Assembly (NCBI GenBank): GCA_029251165.1
Contig: JAQXDW010000103.1
Location: forward strand, 1-64,000
From: Myxococcota bacterium
Lineage (GTDB): Bacteria; Myxococcota_A; UBA796
Length of the DNA stretch: 64,000 nt
Reading direction: 5' to 3'
The position numbers and the translations under genes were made by a program. Below are positions 53,697-63,281 of the stretch, piece by piece. Below the pieces are notes generated by a model. It ran no database searches. It saw nothing but the letters and a program-made list of their open reading frames with translations, and was not told the DNA's origin. How positions within the stretch are numbered: position 1 is the first letter of the stretch; the number at the start of each line of letters is the position of its first letter.

Positions 53697-56600
53697 TGGG
53701 GAGCCTCCGAGAGGTTGAACACCCGACTGAACTCAATGAGCAGCGGGATCTCGTTGGTCTTGATGACGCCGGAGAAGAACTCGGCGGGCTCAGGAGTGTA
53801 TGCCTCTGAGATGATCCGGGTGATCATCTCCGGGCTCGTCTTGATCACACAGTCTGCAGCGCCGTCCGGGCGACCCGCCTTGACCGTGACGGCCTTGCTG
53901 TCGACAGAGACCGTCCACCGAGGGCCATCTTTGGCACCAATGGAGAAGTACCAGGTCAGCGGGCGATCGACTCGCGCGGAGTCATAGCGGTCGTAGAGGG
54001 TCGAGAACACCGCCTCGATGGTGTCCGTGGGCTTCTGCCGCCGCCCGGTCACTTCCTCAACGATCTCCGTCACGTCGCTGTGCTGGAGGTCCAGGACCTC
54101 GCCAGCCTTCAGCTTGACCACCGCCTCTTGGGCCAGCCGTGCCGCGAGCCGGGAGGCATCGGTGGACTTCATGCCGTCGGAGAGGCTTCGGATGTCTTCG
54201 ATGCGGAGCGGCGGACCGATGCGCACGGTGACTGAGCGGCCCTTGGGCAGGATCGCACCCTTGGGCAGGATCTGGAAGGTGCCGTCGAGGTGGACGGGGA
54301 GGATGTCTACCCCCGTCTCCAGAGCGAGCTTGCCGACCAGGGGCTTGAACTCTCCAATGGAGCCGTCGGTTCGTCGGGTGCCTTCCGGGAAGAGGAGCAC
54401 GATGTTTCCAGCATCAACCACGGACGTTGCCTGCTCGAAGCTGGCACGGAAGCCCTTCTTGCGGTCGATGGGCTGGAGGTTTGTCAGCTGCTCGAAGTAG
54501 GCGACCCACCAGCGTGGACCCTCAAAGAAGTAGTCCTTGGCTGCCAGGGCGACCAGCTTGCGGCCATAGGTGCCCAGGCTGTACTTCACCAGTCCCATGT
54601 CGAGGTGGGAGCAGTGGTTGGAGACGACGATGGTCGGGCGGTTGGCGGGGATGTTGGCCCTGCCGATGACCTTCGTCTGGAGTCCCTTTCCGTAGAACCC
54701 AACCTGACCTTCACCCAGCAGACGCTTCATCGGCGCGGCGAGAACGGGGGGGATGTAAGGCCGCTCAGACTCTGCGCGATCCTCCTCCTCCTTTGCCTCG
54801 ACGATGCGCGCGCCGACAAGCTCCACGAGATCTGCAACGGTCTCGCACTGGCCGATGGCGTCGGGATCGGGGTTGGCGTTGCCGATGCCAGACAGGGCGC
54901 TGGAGAGCTCGACGGCCATCAGGGAGTCGAAGCCCAGCTCATCCCGCAGGCGCGTGCCCGGCTGAACCACGGTCAGCGCGACCCCAGCGACGGATGCGAC
55001 GGCCTTCGCGACAGGCTCTGCGACGCCCCCGCTGCGACTGCGGCGGGGGGTGGCGGCGATGATCTTCTCCAGGATCTCTCGGCTGGCGCGGCGCTGGATC
55101 TTGCGGGTCGCGGTCCGCGGGAGCTCCGCATCGACGAGCTTGATGATCGATGGACGCTGAAACCCAGGCAGCTTCGCACAGGCCTTCTTGATGCTCTCGT
55201 TCGCCAGATCATACACGACGTTTCGAGTTAGCTTTTCGTCGTCATCACCGGGAACTGCGAGCATGCCGAGGCGCTCACCCCCGCGGGGGTCTTCCACACC
55301 GACCAGGACGTACTCCTTGACGTAGCGGAGGGTGCCCAGGGTGCTCTCGACGTCGTCGAGGTAGATGTTCTCCCCGCTCGACGTGACCACGACTTCCTTG
55401 GCCCGACCGACGAGGATCAGGCGATCCTTGTGATCCAGCTTGCCCATGTCGCCAGTGTGTAGCCAGCCATCGTCGCTCAGTGCTGAGGACGTGGCGGCCT
55501 CGTTTCCGTAGTAGCCGGCCATGACATTGGGGCCGCGGGCCATGACCTCGCCGACACCAGCACCGTCAGGGTTGCGGATCTTGATCTCGACGCCTGGAAT
55601 TGCGGTTCCGACGTGTCCGAGCTTCTTGCCGGGGCCTGCGGAGCTGACCGTGAGGACTGGGGCGGCTTCTGTGAGCCCGTAGCCTTCCGAGAGGTGCAGG
55701 CCGAGTCCGTTGAAGAAGTCCTGGGTCTCGCGAGGCAGGGCAGCGCCACCAGAGATGAGAAACTTGATGTGACCGCCGAGGCGCTCATGGACCGGCGCGA
55801 ACACCAGCCGGCCGAGGTCTAAGCCTGCGACCTTGCCAAACCGGCGGTTGAACTCCAGGGCACCGTCGATGAGCAGGCCGAACAGGTCGCCCTGATCCTT
55901 GATCTGCCCGCGAATCCGGCGCTCCAAGAGCTGCCACAGGGCCGGCACACCGACCATTGCCGTCACCCGACCCGCGTTGAGGCCATAGGCGAGACGATCG
56001 CCGTTGATCTCATCGAGGTAGATGATCTGCGCACCCAGCGACAGCGGCAGCAGCAGGCCACAGCTGAACTCGAAGGTGTGGTGCAGCGGGAGGACGCTGA
56101 GCACCCGGTCTTCCTCGGAGAGCGGGAAGATGGTGGTCAAGCTGGCGAGCAGCGAGGTGAAGTTGCCGTGGGTGAGCATCACCCCCTTCGGATCCCCCGT
56201 TGTTCCAGAGGTATAGAGCACGCTGGCGAGGTCATCTGCGGTCAGCGAAAGCTCCGGCAGCGGAAGCTCCGCGCGCTCTGCATTGCTCAGCCAGTCGGTG
56301 ACCGCGTGAAGATCGGAGGTGGTGCAGGTCAGCCCTTCACCGAACGCTTCCTTGGCATCCGCGTCGATGATCGCGTGGCGGGCCTCGGCGGCGGTGGAGA
56401 TGTTGGCGGCCTTGTCTGCCTCCAGCGCCGGGTCCATCGGGACGGCGACCGCGCCGGCGACCAGGATGCCGAAGTAGGCAATCGGCCAGTCCGGGTGGTT
56501 CTTGCCCGACAGGATGACGCGATCTCCGGGCTTGACGCCAGCGACGGCCAGACGCCGCGCGCAGTCATGCGCGCGGGCACGCATGTCCTTGAAGGAGATG

Positions 56601-58393
56601 CGGATGAAGCCGTCGTCGTCCGTCAGCATCAGGGCCGGGACGAGCTCGAAGCGATCGGCGACCTCATCGAGCAGATCGACGAGGTGATCGTGCCGTCGCA
56701 GCGGCCGCTTTGGCCGGTTGATCTTCTCCTTGATCTTCGGGTAGACGTTCTCTCTCAGGCCCGGTCCGTGGACGTTGAGCATGTAGTCATGCCAGTCGAT
56801 GGTCTCCGGGCACCACGGCAGCAGCGACTGGTCTTCTTCCGACAGGCGCTCGAAGGCTGAGCGGGTGTTGGCGGTCGAGAACCGGTAGTTGTGCGTGGCG
56901 GTGAAGGGAATGAACTGGTCGGCGATCTTGGCGGTGATCTCCATGCCCGATGCCATGCCCTTGAGGGCCTTTGAGGCGGGACGGGCGAGGTTGGAGAGCG
57001 CGCCAACCTTCAGACGACCGGCAGCGGCAGCGGCCTTCTTGAGCTGCGCAGCACGCACCCAGGGACCAGAGGAGTTGTACTGCTCCATCGTCACCGGCAA
57101 GGCCTCGACCCGTCGCTGCACCCACTCTGTGACCGGGTTGCCGCCGACCTTGCGGCGGTGGCGGCGCTTGTCGAGGCTGACCAGCTCGATGAGCTGAAAC
57201 ATCTTCAGCGGCGAGGTGTCCGAGGAGCCGTATTGGTAGACCACCTTGTGGGTGCCCTCCAGCAGCTCTGCCAGCGTCAGGATCATGCCGATGGCGACCT
57301 GGTCGACCGGGATGACATCGAGCACGGCATCCTTCGCGGTGGGCACCCGAAGCAGGCCGTAGTTCGCCAGGTACATCAGCGGAGCGGAGGTGTTGATGCC
57401 TTCGTTCCAGCCCTTGCGGGGGTAGGTGAGCGCCGACTCGATGACCGCAGGACGGTTGATCGAGAAGATCAGTCCGCTGTCACAGAGGATCTGCTCGCCG
57501 ATGGACTTGGTGTAGGTGTAGATGTTGTGCCAGCCCCAGTACTGGGCACGCTCGGTACCACCGTCGATGAGCTGCTTCTCTTCGTAGCCGCGACGCACCT
57601 TGTCCAGCTCGTCCTTCAGGGCGCTGCCCCGGGCCGGCTCCTTCTTCGCGCGGAGGTTCTTCTTGGCCTCGTCGAGAAAAGCGGACTGGCGGAACGCGTC
57701 GTTGGCCCGGTGCCGGACGTTGTCGACCAGATCAAGGCACTCCTCGATCTCGCGCGCAGGCGACCAGTGCTCGATGGCGAGATCGTCGACCTTGGGGAAG
57801 GGGTACTTGCGCGGGTCGACCTCGTCGACCTGGCCAGTGCGATCGCCAGCGACGTAGCAGGTCGAGGTGTGAAGGAACCGGATCGGCCGCTCGGCAGAAG
57901 AGATCTCCTTTGCCAGGGAGATGAGGTTCTGCATGCCGAAGGCGTTGACGTTGAGCGAGTAGTCCAGGGGCGGGTTGAAGTCGACCACGCCGGCGGAATT
58001 GACCAGCACGTCGACCTGGCCCTTGAGCTTCTCGCGGACATCCGCAGGTACACCGGCGAACTCTTGAGTAACGTCGCCAGGGATCGGGGTGACCTTCTCC
58101 CGAAGGAAGCGCTCGAAGGCGGTGCCTGGGTGTTGCGCTCGGACCGGGTCGAACACCGCTGAGGTGGCGACCTCCGACCAGAACCGGGCCTCGCTGGTCT
58201 GACGGATGGAGCCGTCAGAGCGGGTCCGCTGACGCACGACGAGGTAGACGTGGTCGAGGTCGGGGAAGCGATGGAGCATCATCGACAGCCAGACCTTGCC
58301 GAGGAACCCGGTCCCACCCATGACCAGGTAGCGCGTGCCTGAGATCAGCTCCCGGATGTTCAGCGGTGCGTTCGCTGGCGTCGGGTCGGTCAT
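53693..58393 (-). CDS. 1566-residue fusion: acyl-thioester reductase, acyl ligase, ACP, PlsC acyltransferase, SCP2
   Basis: Domains in order: an NAD(P)-binding fatty-acyl reductase (TGFLGKVWL near residue 20, Tyr-x3-Lys in YTYTKSIGE near 290); a linker; an AMP-binding acyl-CoA/ACP ligase (LYTSGTTGDPKGV near 727, GWLHTGDMG near 974); a phosphopantetheine site (LGFDSLMAVEL near 1153); a PlsC acyltransferase (NHCSHLD near 1261, FPEGTRR near 1333); and an SCP2-type lipid-binding domain (from about 1479). This could activate a fatty acid, reduce it to aldehyde or alcohol and acylate a glycerol lipid. The domain set recalls the ether-lipid enzyme ElbD of Myxococcus (from memory, unverified). It overlaps both neighbours by ATGA and GTGA. 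Confidence 0.88.
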   Translation of the reverse strand: MTDPTPANAPLNIRELISGTRYLVMGGTGFLGKVWLSMMLHRFPDLDHVYLVVRQRTRSDGSIRQTSEARFWSEVATSAVFDPVRAQHPGTAFERFLREKVTPIPGDVTQEFAGVPADVREKLKGQVDVLVNSAGVVDFNPPLDYSLNVNAFGMQNLISLAKEISSAERPIRFLHTSTCYVAGDRTGQVDEVDPRKYPFPKVDDLAIEHWSPAREIEECLDLVDNVRHRANDAFRQSAFLDEAKKNLRAKKEPARGSALKDELDKVRRGYEEKQLIDGGTERAQYWGWHNIYTYTKSIGEQILCDSGLIFSINRPAVIESALTYPRKGWNEGINTSAPLMYLANYGLLRVPTAKDAVLDVIPVDQVAIGMILTLAELLEGTHKVVYQYGSSDTSPLKMFQLIELVSLDKRRHRRKVGGNPVTEWVQRRVEALPVTMEQYNSSGPWVRAAQLKKAAAAAGRLKVGALSNLARPASKALKGMASGMEITAKIADQFIPFTATHNYRFSTANTRSAFERLSEEDQSLLPWCPETIDWHDYMLNVHGPGLRENVYPKIKEKINRPKRPLRRHDHLVDLLDEVADRFELVPALMLTDDDGFIRISFKDMRARAHDCARRLAVAGVKPGDRVILSGKNHPDWPIAYFGILVAGAVAVPMDPALEADKAANISTAAEARHAIIDADAKEAFGEGLTCTTSDLHAVTDWLSNAERAELPLPELSLTADDLASVLYTSGTTGDPKGVMLTHGNFTSLLASLTTIFPLSEEDRVLSVLPLHHTFEFSCGLLLPLSLGAQIIYLDEINGDRLAYGLNAGRVTAMVGVPALWQLLERRIRGQIKDQGDLFGLLIDGALEFNRRFGKVAGLDLGRLVFAPVHERLGGHIKFLISGGAALPRETQDFFNGLGLHLSEGYGLTEAAPVLTVSSAGPGKKLGHVGTAIPGVEIKIRNPDGAGVGEVMARGPNVMAGYYGNEAATSSALSDDGWLHTGDMGKLDHKDRLILVGRAKEVVVTSSGENIYLDDVESTLGTLRYVKEYVLVGVEDPRGGERLGMLAVPGDDDEKLTRNVVYDLANESIKKACAKLPGFQRPSIIKLVDAELPRTATRKIQRRASREILEKIIAATPRRSRSGGVAEPVAKAVASVAGVALTVVQPGTRLRDELGFDSLMAVELSSALSGIGNANPDPDAIGQCETVADLVELVGARIVEAKEEEDRAESERPYIPPVLAAPMKRLLGEGQVGFYGKGLQTKVIGRANIPANRPTIVVSNHCSHLDMGLVKYSLGTYGRKLVALAAKDYFFEGPRWWVAYFEQLTNLQPIDRKKGFRASFEQATSVVDAGNIVLLFPEGTRRTDGSIGEFKPLVGKLALETGVDILPVHLDGTFQILPKGAILPKGRSVTVRIGPPLRIEDIRSLSDGMKSTDASRLAARLAQEAVVKLKAGEVLDLQHSDVTEIVEEVTGRRQKPTDTIEAVFSTLYDRYDSARVDRPLTWYFSIGAKDGPRWTVSVDSKAVTVKAGRPDGAADCVIKTSPEMITRIISEAYTPEPAEFFSGVIKTNEIPLLIEFSRVFNLSEAPQ

Positions 58394-60018
58394 TTGTCCT
58401 CCAGTGCCCTCGTCTCGCCGACTGGTGCTTCATCCGGCTCGACATCGGCCAGCATCAGCGGGCAGATCCGGAACGTGGTGATCGAGGGATCCTCTGGCGC
58501 GGTCTCCCGGGCCATGCGGAGGGCGTCGGAGACCGTCGCGGCGGTCTCGTAGCCGAGGATGCCGGGCACGTACTCGTTGTCGGCGCCGACGACGATGACC
58601 CGTCCCCGGTGCTGTCGGCCGTTCTCGCCCCAGTACCACATGTAGAATGGATGGGCGGGATGGTAGGCCTTGCCCGAGCGGTACATCTGAATGTACGCCG
58701 GGTTCCGAGAGAAGGTCTTCTCGTACTTCTTGTGCAGGGTCATCGCGTCCCGGGTCTCCACGAGGTGCTTGTGGAAGAACTCCGCGTAGGCGAGGTGCTG
58801 CTCCTGGTCGAACTTGTCGGTGCAGGGATGCATGATGATCATGGTCCCGCCCTTCTTCAGCAGCGGCACGCCGCGGTGGAGGTTGTACAGGTAGCCCTCC
58901 GCCATGACGGACACGAGCAGCGGGTTGAGGAACGCGCCGACGTTGTAGGGGCTGATGAACGGGATCGGGAAGATGCAGATGTCAGACTGGCCCTTGACCG
59001 GAACCGCGAGCTGCTGGAAGCACTTCTCCAGGATCTTGTCGTGGGTCGCCTTGGTCTCTCCGGCGTACACCGCGATGACCCCGTAGGGTGCCGGGACGCG
59101 GTCGAAGATCGCCTGACGGGCGGGCTGCGGAAGGAACTTGAGCGTCCGGACCAGGCCCTTGAGCGCCTTCTCCTCCGTCGGGGTCAGCTCGTCCTCGTTC
59201 TTGGCGAGGATGTCGAGGGGCTTGCTGAACATCCGGTTGTTGACTGTCGACTCGATGTGGAAGACGTCGACCTTCTCGTTGATCAGCTTGCCGACGCTCA
59301 CCATGCGATCCGCGAGCTCGGAGTTCTTCGGGTCCATGTAGGACTTCGACTTCCGGATGGTGTGCGGGTTGTGGTGGTGCTTCAGCGTTCGGTAGCCGAC
59401 GAGGCCGGTGCCGACGGACTTGAAGCCGCCGTTCATCGGGACGAAGGTGAGGTTGAGGTAGATGATGAGATCGGACTCAGCAGCCCGCCGGTTGATCTCG
59501 ACCTCGTAGCCCTCGGCGGTGGTGCCGAGGTACTTCAGGCCGCCGGGCAGCTCTGCGTCGTGGTTGTAGAGGTGCTCAGGCCAGAAGCGGTTGAAGATCT
59601 TGCTCCCGGTCATCCGCTCGATTTCCTTGGCGGACATCGGGCGATGGAACGCCGTGGCGACGATCAAGTCGATGTCTGTGACCGCGTGCTTGTCGAGCTC
59701 TTCGAGGACCACCTCCAGCATCTTCTGCCGGACGTCTGGGGTCGCCATGGGGGGCAGGGGCATCGAGAGGTCGTCGATCGCGACGGTCACCTTCATTCCC
59801 GGTCGCAGCTTGCTGTAGAGCGGCGGGCTGTTCTCGGGATGGTTGATCGCGTAGCGGATGGCTGCGGAGACGTCCGCGAGGGGCTCCATCGGAGGCTTTG
59901 CGTAGATGACCCGGCTGCCGACAGGAAGGTCGACCTCGACGAGCTTGTCGCCGGAGAACAGGACGCGGGGCTTGGAGCGGTGGTTGATGGTGACCACGCA
60001 GGGATGATCGGTGCTCAT
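58390..60018 (-). CDS. LarA-like (DUF2088) protein
   Basis: The 542-residue protein resembles the nickel-pincer lactate racemase LarA: ATAFHRPMSAKE matches the conserved His region, and GGFKSVGTGLVG keeps the Lys that carries the NPN cofactor in LarA, followed by His residues (LKHHHNPH). The ATG at 60018 has a GAGGA site about 8 bases upstream. Its place between a HAD phosphatase and the lipid fusion enzyme suggests a role with a hydroxy-acid or lipid substrate, which is inference. No LarB, LarC or LarE genes are in the window. Confidence 0.75.
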   Translation of the reverse strand: MSTDHPCVVTINHRSKPRVLFSGDKLVEVDLPVGSRVIYAKPPMEPLADVSAAIRYAINHPENSPPLYSKLRPGMKVTVAIDDLSMPLPPMATPDVRQKMLEVVLEELDKHAVTDIDLIVATAFHRPMSAKEIERMTGSKIFNRFWPEHLYNHDAELPGGLKYLGTTAEGYEVEINRRAAESDLIIYLNLTFVPMNGGFKSVGTGLVGYRTLKHHHNPHTIRKSKSYMDPKNSELADRMVSVGKLINEKVDVFHIESTVNNRMFSKPLDILAKNEDELTPTEEKALKGLVRTLKFLPQPARQAIFDRVPAPYGVIAVYAGETKATHDKILEKCFQQLAVPVKGQSDICIFPIPFISPYNVGAFLNPLLVSVMAEGYLYNLHRGVPLLKKGGTMIIMHPCTDKFDQEQHLAYAEFFHKHLVETRDAMTLHKKYEKTFSRNPAYIQMYRSGKAYHPAHPFYMWYWGENGRQHRGRVIVVGADNEYVPGILGYETAATVSDALRMARETAPEDPSITTFRICPLMLADVEPDEAPVGETRALEDK

Positions 60019-60028
60019 GTACGTTCCT

Positions 60029-60718
60029 CTACGCTCGGAGACTGCTGGGGGCGCGGCGGCTGATGTCGAGGATCGGCCATCGGTATGCCTGCGCCATGCG
60101 CCGCAGCTTCCGGTCGGGGTTGATGCAGAAGGCCTGGCCGACGACGGAGAGCATCGGCACATCGGAGTAAGAGTCGGAGTAGCCCTGGCTGCGTCCGAGA
60201 TCGTGACCGTGCTTGGCGGCATCGGCGACGATGAGCTTGGACTTCTCTGGACCAGCGACGATTGGGTGGAGCAGCTTTCCGGTTGCCCGGTTGTCCTTCA
60301 TCTCAAGGCGATTGGAGATGAAGTCATCCGCGCCGAGGTAGTCAGCGAGGTGTGCGGTCGTACCGGACAGGGAGCCGGTGATCAGCACGACGCGGAGCCC
60401 GGCATCCTTGCAGGACTGGACCAGCTCTTTTGCGCCTGGAAACAGCGCGGGCTTGATGATGTCCTCGAAGATCTCTTCAGAGAGGATCAGCATCCGGTCG
60501 TTGGTGATGCCCCTGTAGTGCGAGAACAGCTTCTGGTTGAACTGCTTGCGAGAGCGCAGCTCAGCCATCGCCATGCCGGGGCCATCGAGGACCGCCCGAC
60601 CAAGCCGTCGAAGGCTCGCCGCGGGGGTGTCCTGGTTGAGGATGACGCGGACGGTGGGCTGGATCAGGTTGGAGGAGACCAGCGTTCCATCAACATCAAA
60701 GTATGCAGCTGCGGACAC
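60029..60718 (-). CDS. HAD-IB family phosphatase
   Basis: The 229-residue product has the HAD motifs: FDVDGTLV (nucleophile Asp), ITGSLSGTTAHL, a Lys in the middle, and YSDSYSDVPML, as in SerB-like HAD-IB phosphatases. Proteins of this type sit beside acyltransferases in several lipid pathways and could dephosphorylate a lipid or glycerol intermediate. It lies 10 bases upstream of the LarA-like gene. Confidence 0.85.
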   Translation of the reverse strand: MSAAAYFDVDGTLVSSNLIQPTVRVILNQDTPAASLRRLGRAVLDGPGMAMAELRSRKQFNQKLFSHYRGITNDRMLILSEEIFEDIIKPALFPGAKELVQSCKDAGLRVVLITGSLSGTTAHLADYLGADDFISNRLEMKDNRATGKLLHPIVAGPEKSKLIVADAAKHGHDLGRSQGYSDSYSDVPMLSVVGQAFCINPDRKLRRMAQAYRWPILDISRRAPSSLRA

Positions 60719-60798
60719 GTCTGCTCCAGTTTTAAGAGAGGCGCGCGCTTTATTGCGTCAGCCCAGCAGGCGCCTATGAAAAGCTCGTGAAGCCCAGG

Positions 60799-61281
60799 TC
60801 AGGGGCCCTCTGAGCCATAGCGGATGTCGAGGACCTCGTAGTCGACTGAGCCGCGAGGAAGGTGGACCGTCACGCAGTCGCCCTCTTCATGACCCAGCAG
60901 CGCGCGGCCGATGGGGGACTGAATGGAGATGCGACCCTGCGCAGGAGCAGACTCGTCCTTGTCGACCAGTCGCCAGGTCTTCTGCACGCCATCTCCATCC
61001 TCCAGGACCACGACAGCGCCGAAGCGAATGTCCGTGAACTGGAGCATCTCGTCGAGGTTCACGACGGTGACCCCGTCGATCTTGCGGCGGAGGTAGCGCA
61101 GCCTGGAGTCGACGTGGCGAAGCCGCCGCTTCCCATAGATGTAGGCAGCGTTCTCGGAGCGGTCCCCGAGATCTGCGGCCTCAGAGACCTCATCGACCAC
61201 CCTCGGACGCTCGACCCTCCAGAGGTGATCGATCTCATCGGTGATGATCGTGTGTCCCTGCTGGGTCATGTAGCGCGGCAT
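60799..61281 (-). CDS. greB: Transcription elongation factor GreB
   Basis: Rescues backtracked RNA polymerase. It has an N-terminal coiled coil (DLGDRSENAAYIYGKRRLR, with the acidic tip) and the C-terminal FKBP-like domain with SPIGRALLGHEEGD. 160 residues is the usual GreB length. A start 4 codons later at 61269 is possible. Confidence 0.92.
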   Translation of the reverse strand: MPRYMTQQGHTIITDEIDHLWRVERPRVVDEVSEAADLGDRSENAAYIYGKRRLRHVDSRLRYLRRKIDGVTVVNLDEMLQFTDIRFGAVVVLEDGDGVQKTWRLVDKDESAPAQGRISIQSPIGRALLGHEEGDCVTVHLPRGSVDYEVLDIRYGSEGP

Positions 61282-61296
61282 CGCCAGCCAGTATCC

Positions 61297-62187
<891 letters not shown>

Positions 62188-62234
62188 GGCGCAGCGGATA
62201 ACACGCCCCGGGCCTCCCAGGTAGACTCCTGGAC
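62188..62234. promoter_or_regulatory. Short divergent gap between FKBP and YkgJ-like genes
   Basis: Only 47 bases separate these divergent starts, so any promoters overlap each other or the coding sequence. No operator-like repeat was found. Confidence 0.3.
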
Positions 62235-63281
62235 ATGAGCCAACATGATCCAGCGACCCTGCGCATGGGGTTTGCCGAGGCCCGGGATGCACCTTGTGCC
62301 GGCTGCTCGGCAAGCTGCTGCACCTTTCTTCCCCTCCACGACTTCCAGATCACCCGGTACGAAGAGCTCGACTATGCCTTCTATCTGCTGAATTTCGATC
62401 GGATTGAGCTGGCGCTGCTGTCTGGAGGCTCCTGGCGGGTTCATTACCGCGCGCCGTGCAGCAACCTCGACACCGTCACCCGCCGCTGCACGGTGCATGG
62501 CACGGACCGCCAGCCTCACGTCTGCAAGCGCTACAACCCCTACAGCTGCTTCTACAAGCGCATGTTCGAGAGCCCCGAGACGATCGAATACATCCGGATG
62601 GATCGTGAGCGGCTGAAGCTGTACGCCTCGATGCTCGTGTTCAACGGACACCGGGACATCGTGAGCTACCCAGAGGTCGGCTTCTTGAAGGAGGCCTTCG
62701 ACAAGCCGCTTGCGTTCTCGGAGGCGACCGATCCGGAGATCCCCGCGTCTCAGGCGCTCACAGACTGGAAGAGCGCGGTCGTCACCGGCAAGCCCCTGAT
62801 GCCGCTGCCGGTAAAGACCTTTGCCTCGTTCGCCAGTCCCTGCTCCGGCTGCGCGGCCTGGTGCTGCACGCGGGTGTCGTTCCCGCACAGCGCCCCGGCC
62901 AACGTCGGCAACCTCGATCACATCCGGTTCTGCTTGGGCTTCCCCGGCGTCGAGGTCGGCGTCAACGAGCACGGCGGCTGGACCATCGTGGTGCGGACCC
63001 GCTGTCAGCATCGGGTGGTCGATGCGTCTGGTGCCGGGAGCTGTGGGATCTTCGGCAAGCCCGAGCGCCCGTCGGCCTGTCAGGTCTACGACGCCTCGCT
63101 GTGCGGCTACCGCTCGCAGTTCGGACACCCCCGACCCGCCCGCTACCTGCGGCTGACCCGCGAGGGCTTCGAGATCGCCGCGAAGATGTACACCCTCGAC
63201 GACAACGGCTACGCGCTCAACCAGCCAGGCTATGCCGAGATTCGAGCGGCCATCGAGCAGGAGTGGAGCGCCGGTGCCTGA
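62235..63281 (+). CDS. YkgJ-family Cys-cluster protein, tandem duplicated
   Basis: The 348-residue product contains two copies of the Cys-rich metal-chelating module (CAGCSASCCTF and CSGCAAWCCTR, each followed by further Cys such as TVHGTDRQPHVC and GSCGIFGKPERPSAC). Members of this family bind zinc or iron; their reactions are mostly unknown. The downstream gene begins with a GTG inside its last codons. Confidence 0.8.
   Translation: MSQHDPATLRMGFAEARDAPCAGCSASCCTFLPLHDFQITRYEELDYAFYLLNFDRIELALLSGGSWRVHYRAPCSNLDTVTRRCTVHGTDRQPHVCKRYNPYSCFYKRMFESPETIEYIRMDRERLKLYASMLVFNGHRDIVSYPEVGFLKEAFDKPLAFSEATDPEIPASQALTDWKSAVVTGKPLMPLPVKTFASFASPCSGCAAWCCTRVSFPHSAPANVGNLDHIRFCLGFPGVEVGVNEHGGWTIVVRTRCQHRVVDASGAGSCGIFGKPERPSACQVYDASLCGYRSQFGHPRPARYLRLTREGFEIAAKMYTLDDNGYALNQPGYAEIRAAIEQEWSAGA

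Noticed and set aside
58366..60063. 565-codon + strand frame opposite the LarA-like gene
   Set aside because: Antisense shadow; the - strand gene has motifs, a ribosome site and coupling.
60719..60798. Candidate promoter and terminator between greB and the HAD gene
   Set aside because: Short weak inverted repeats only; no convincing -35/-10 pair or stem with T-tract.
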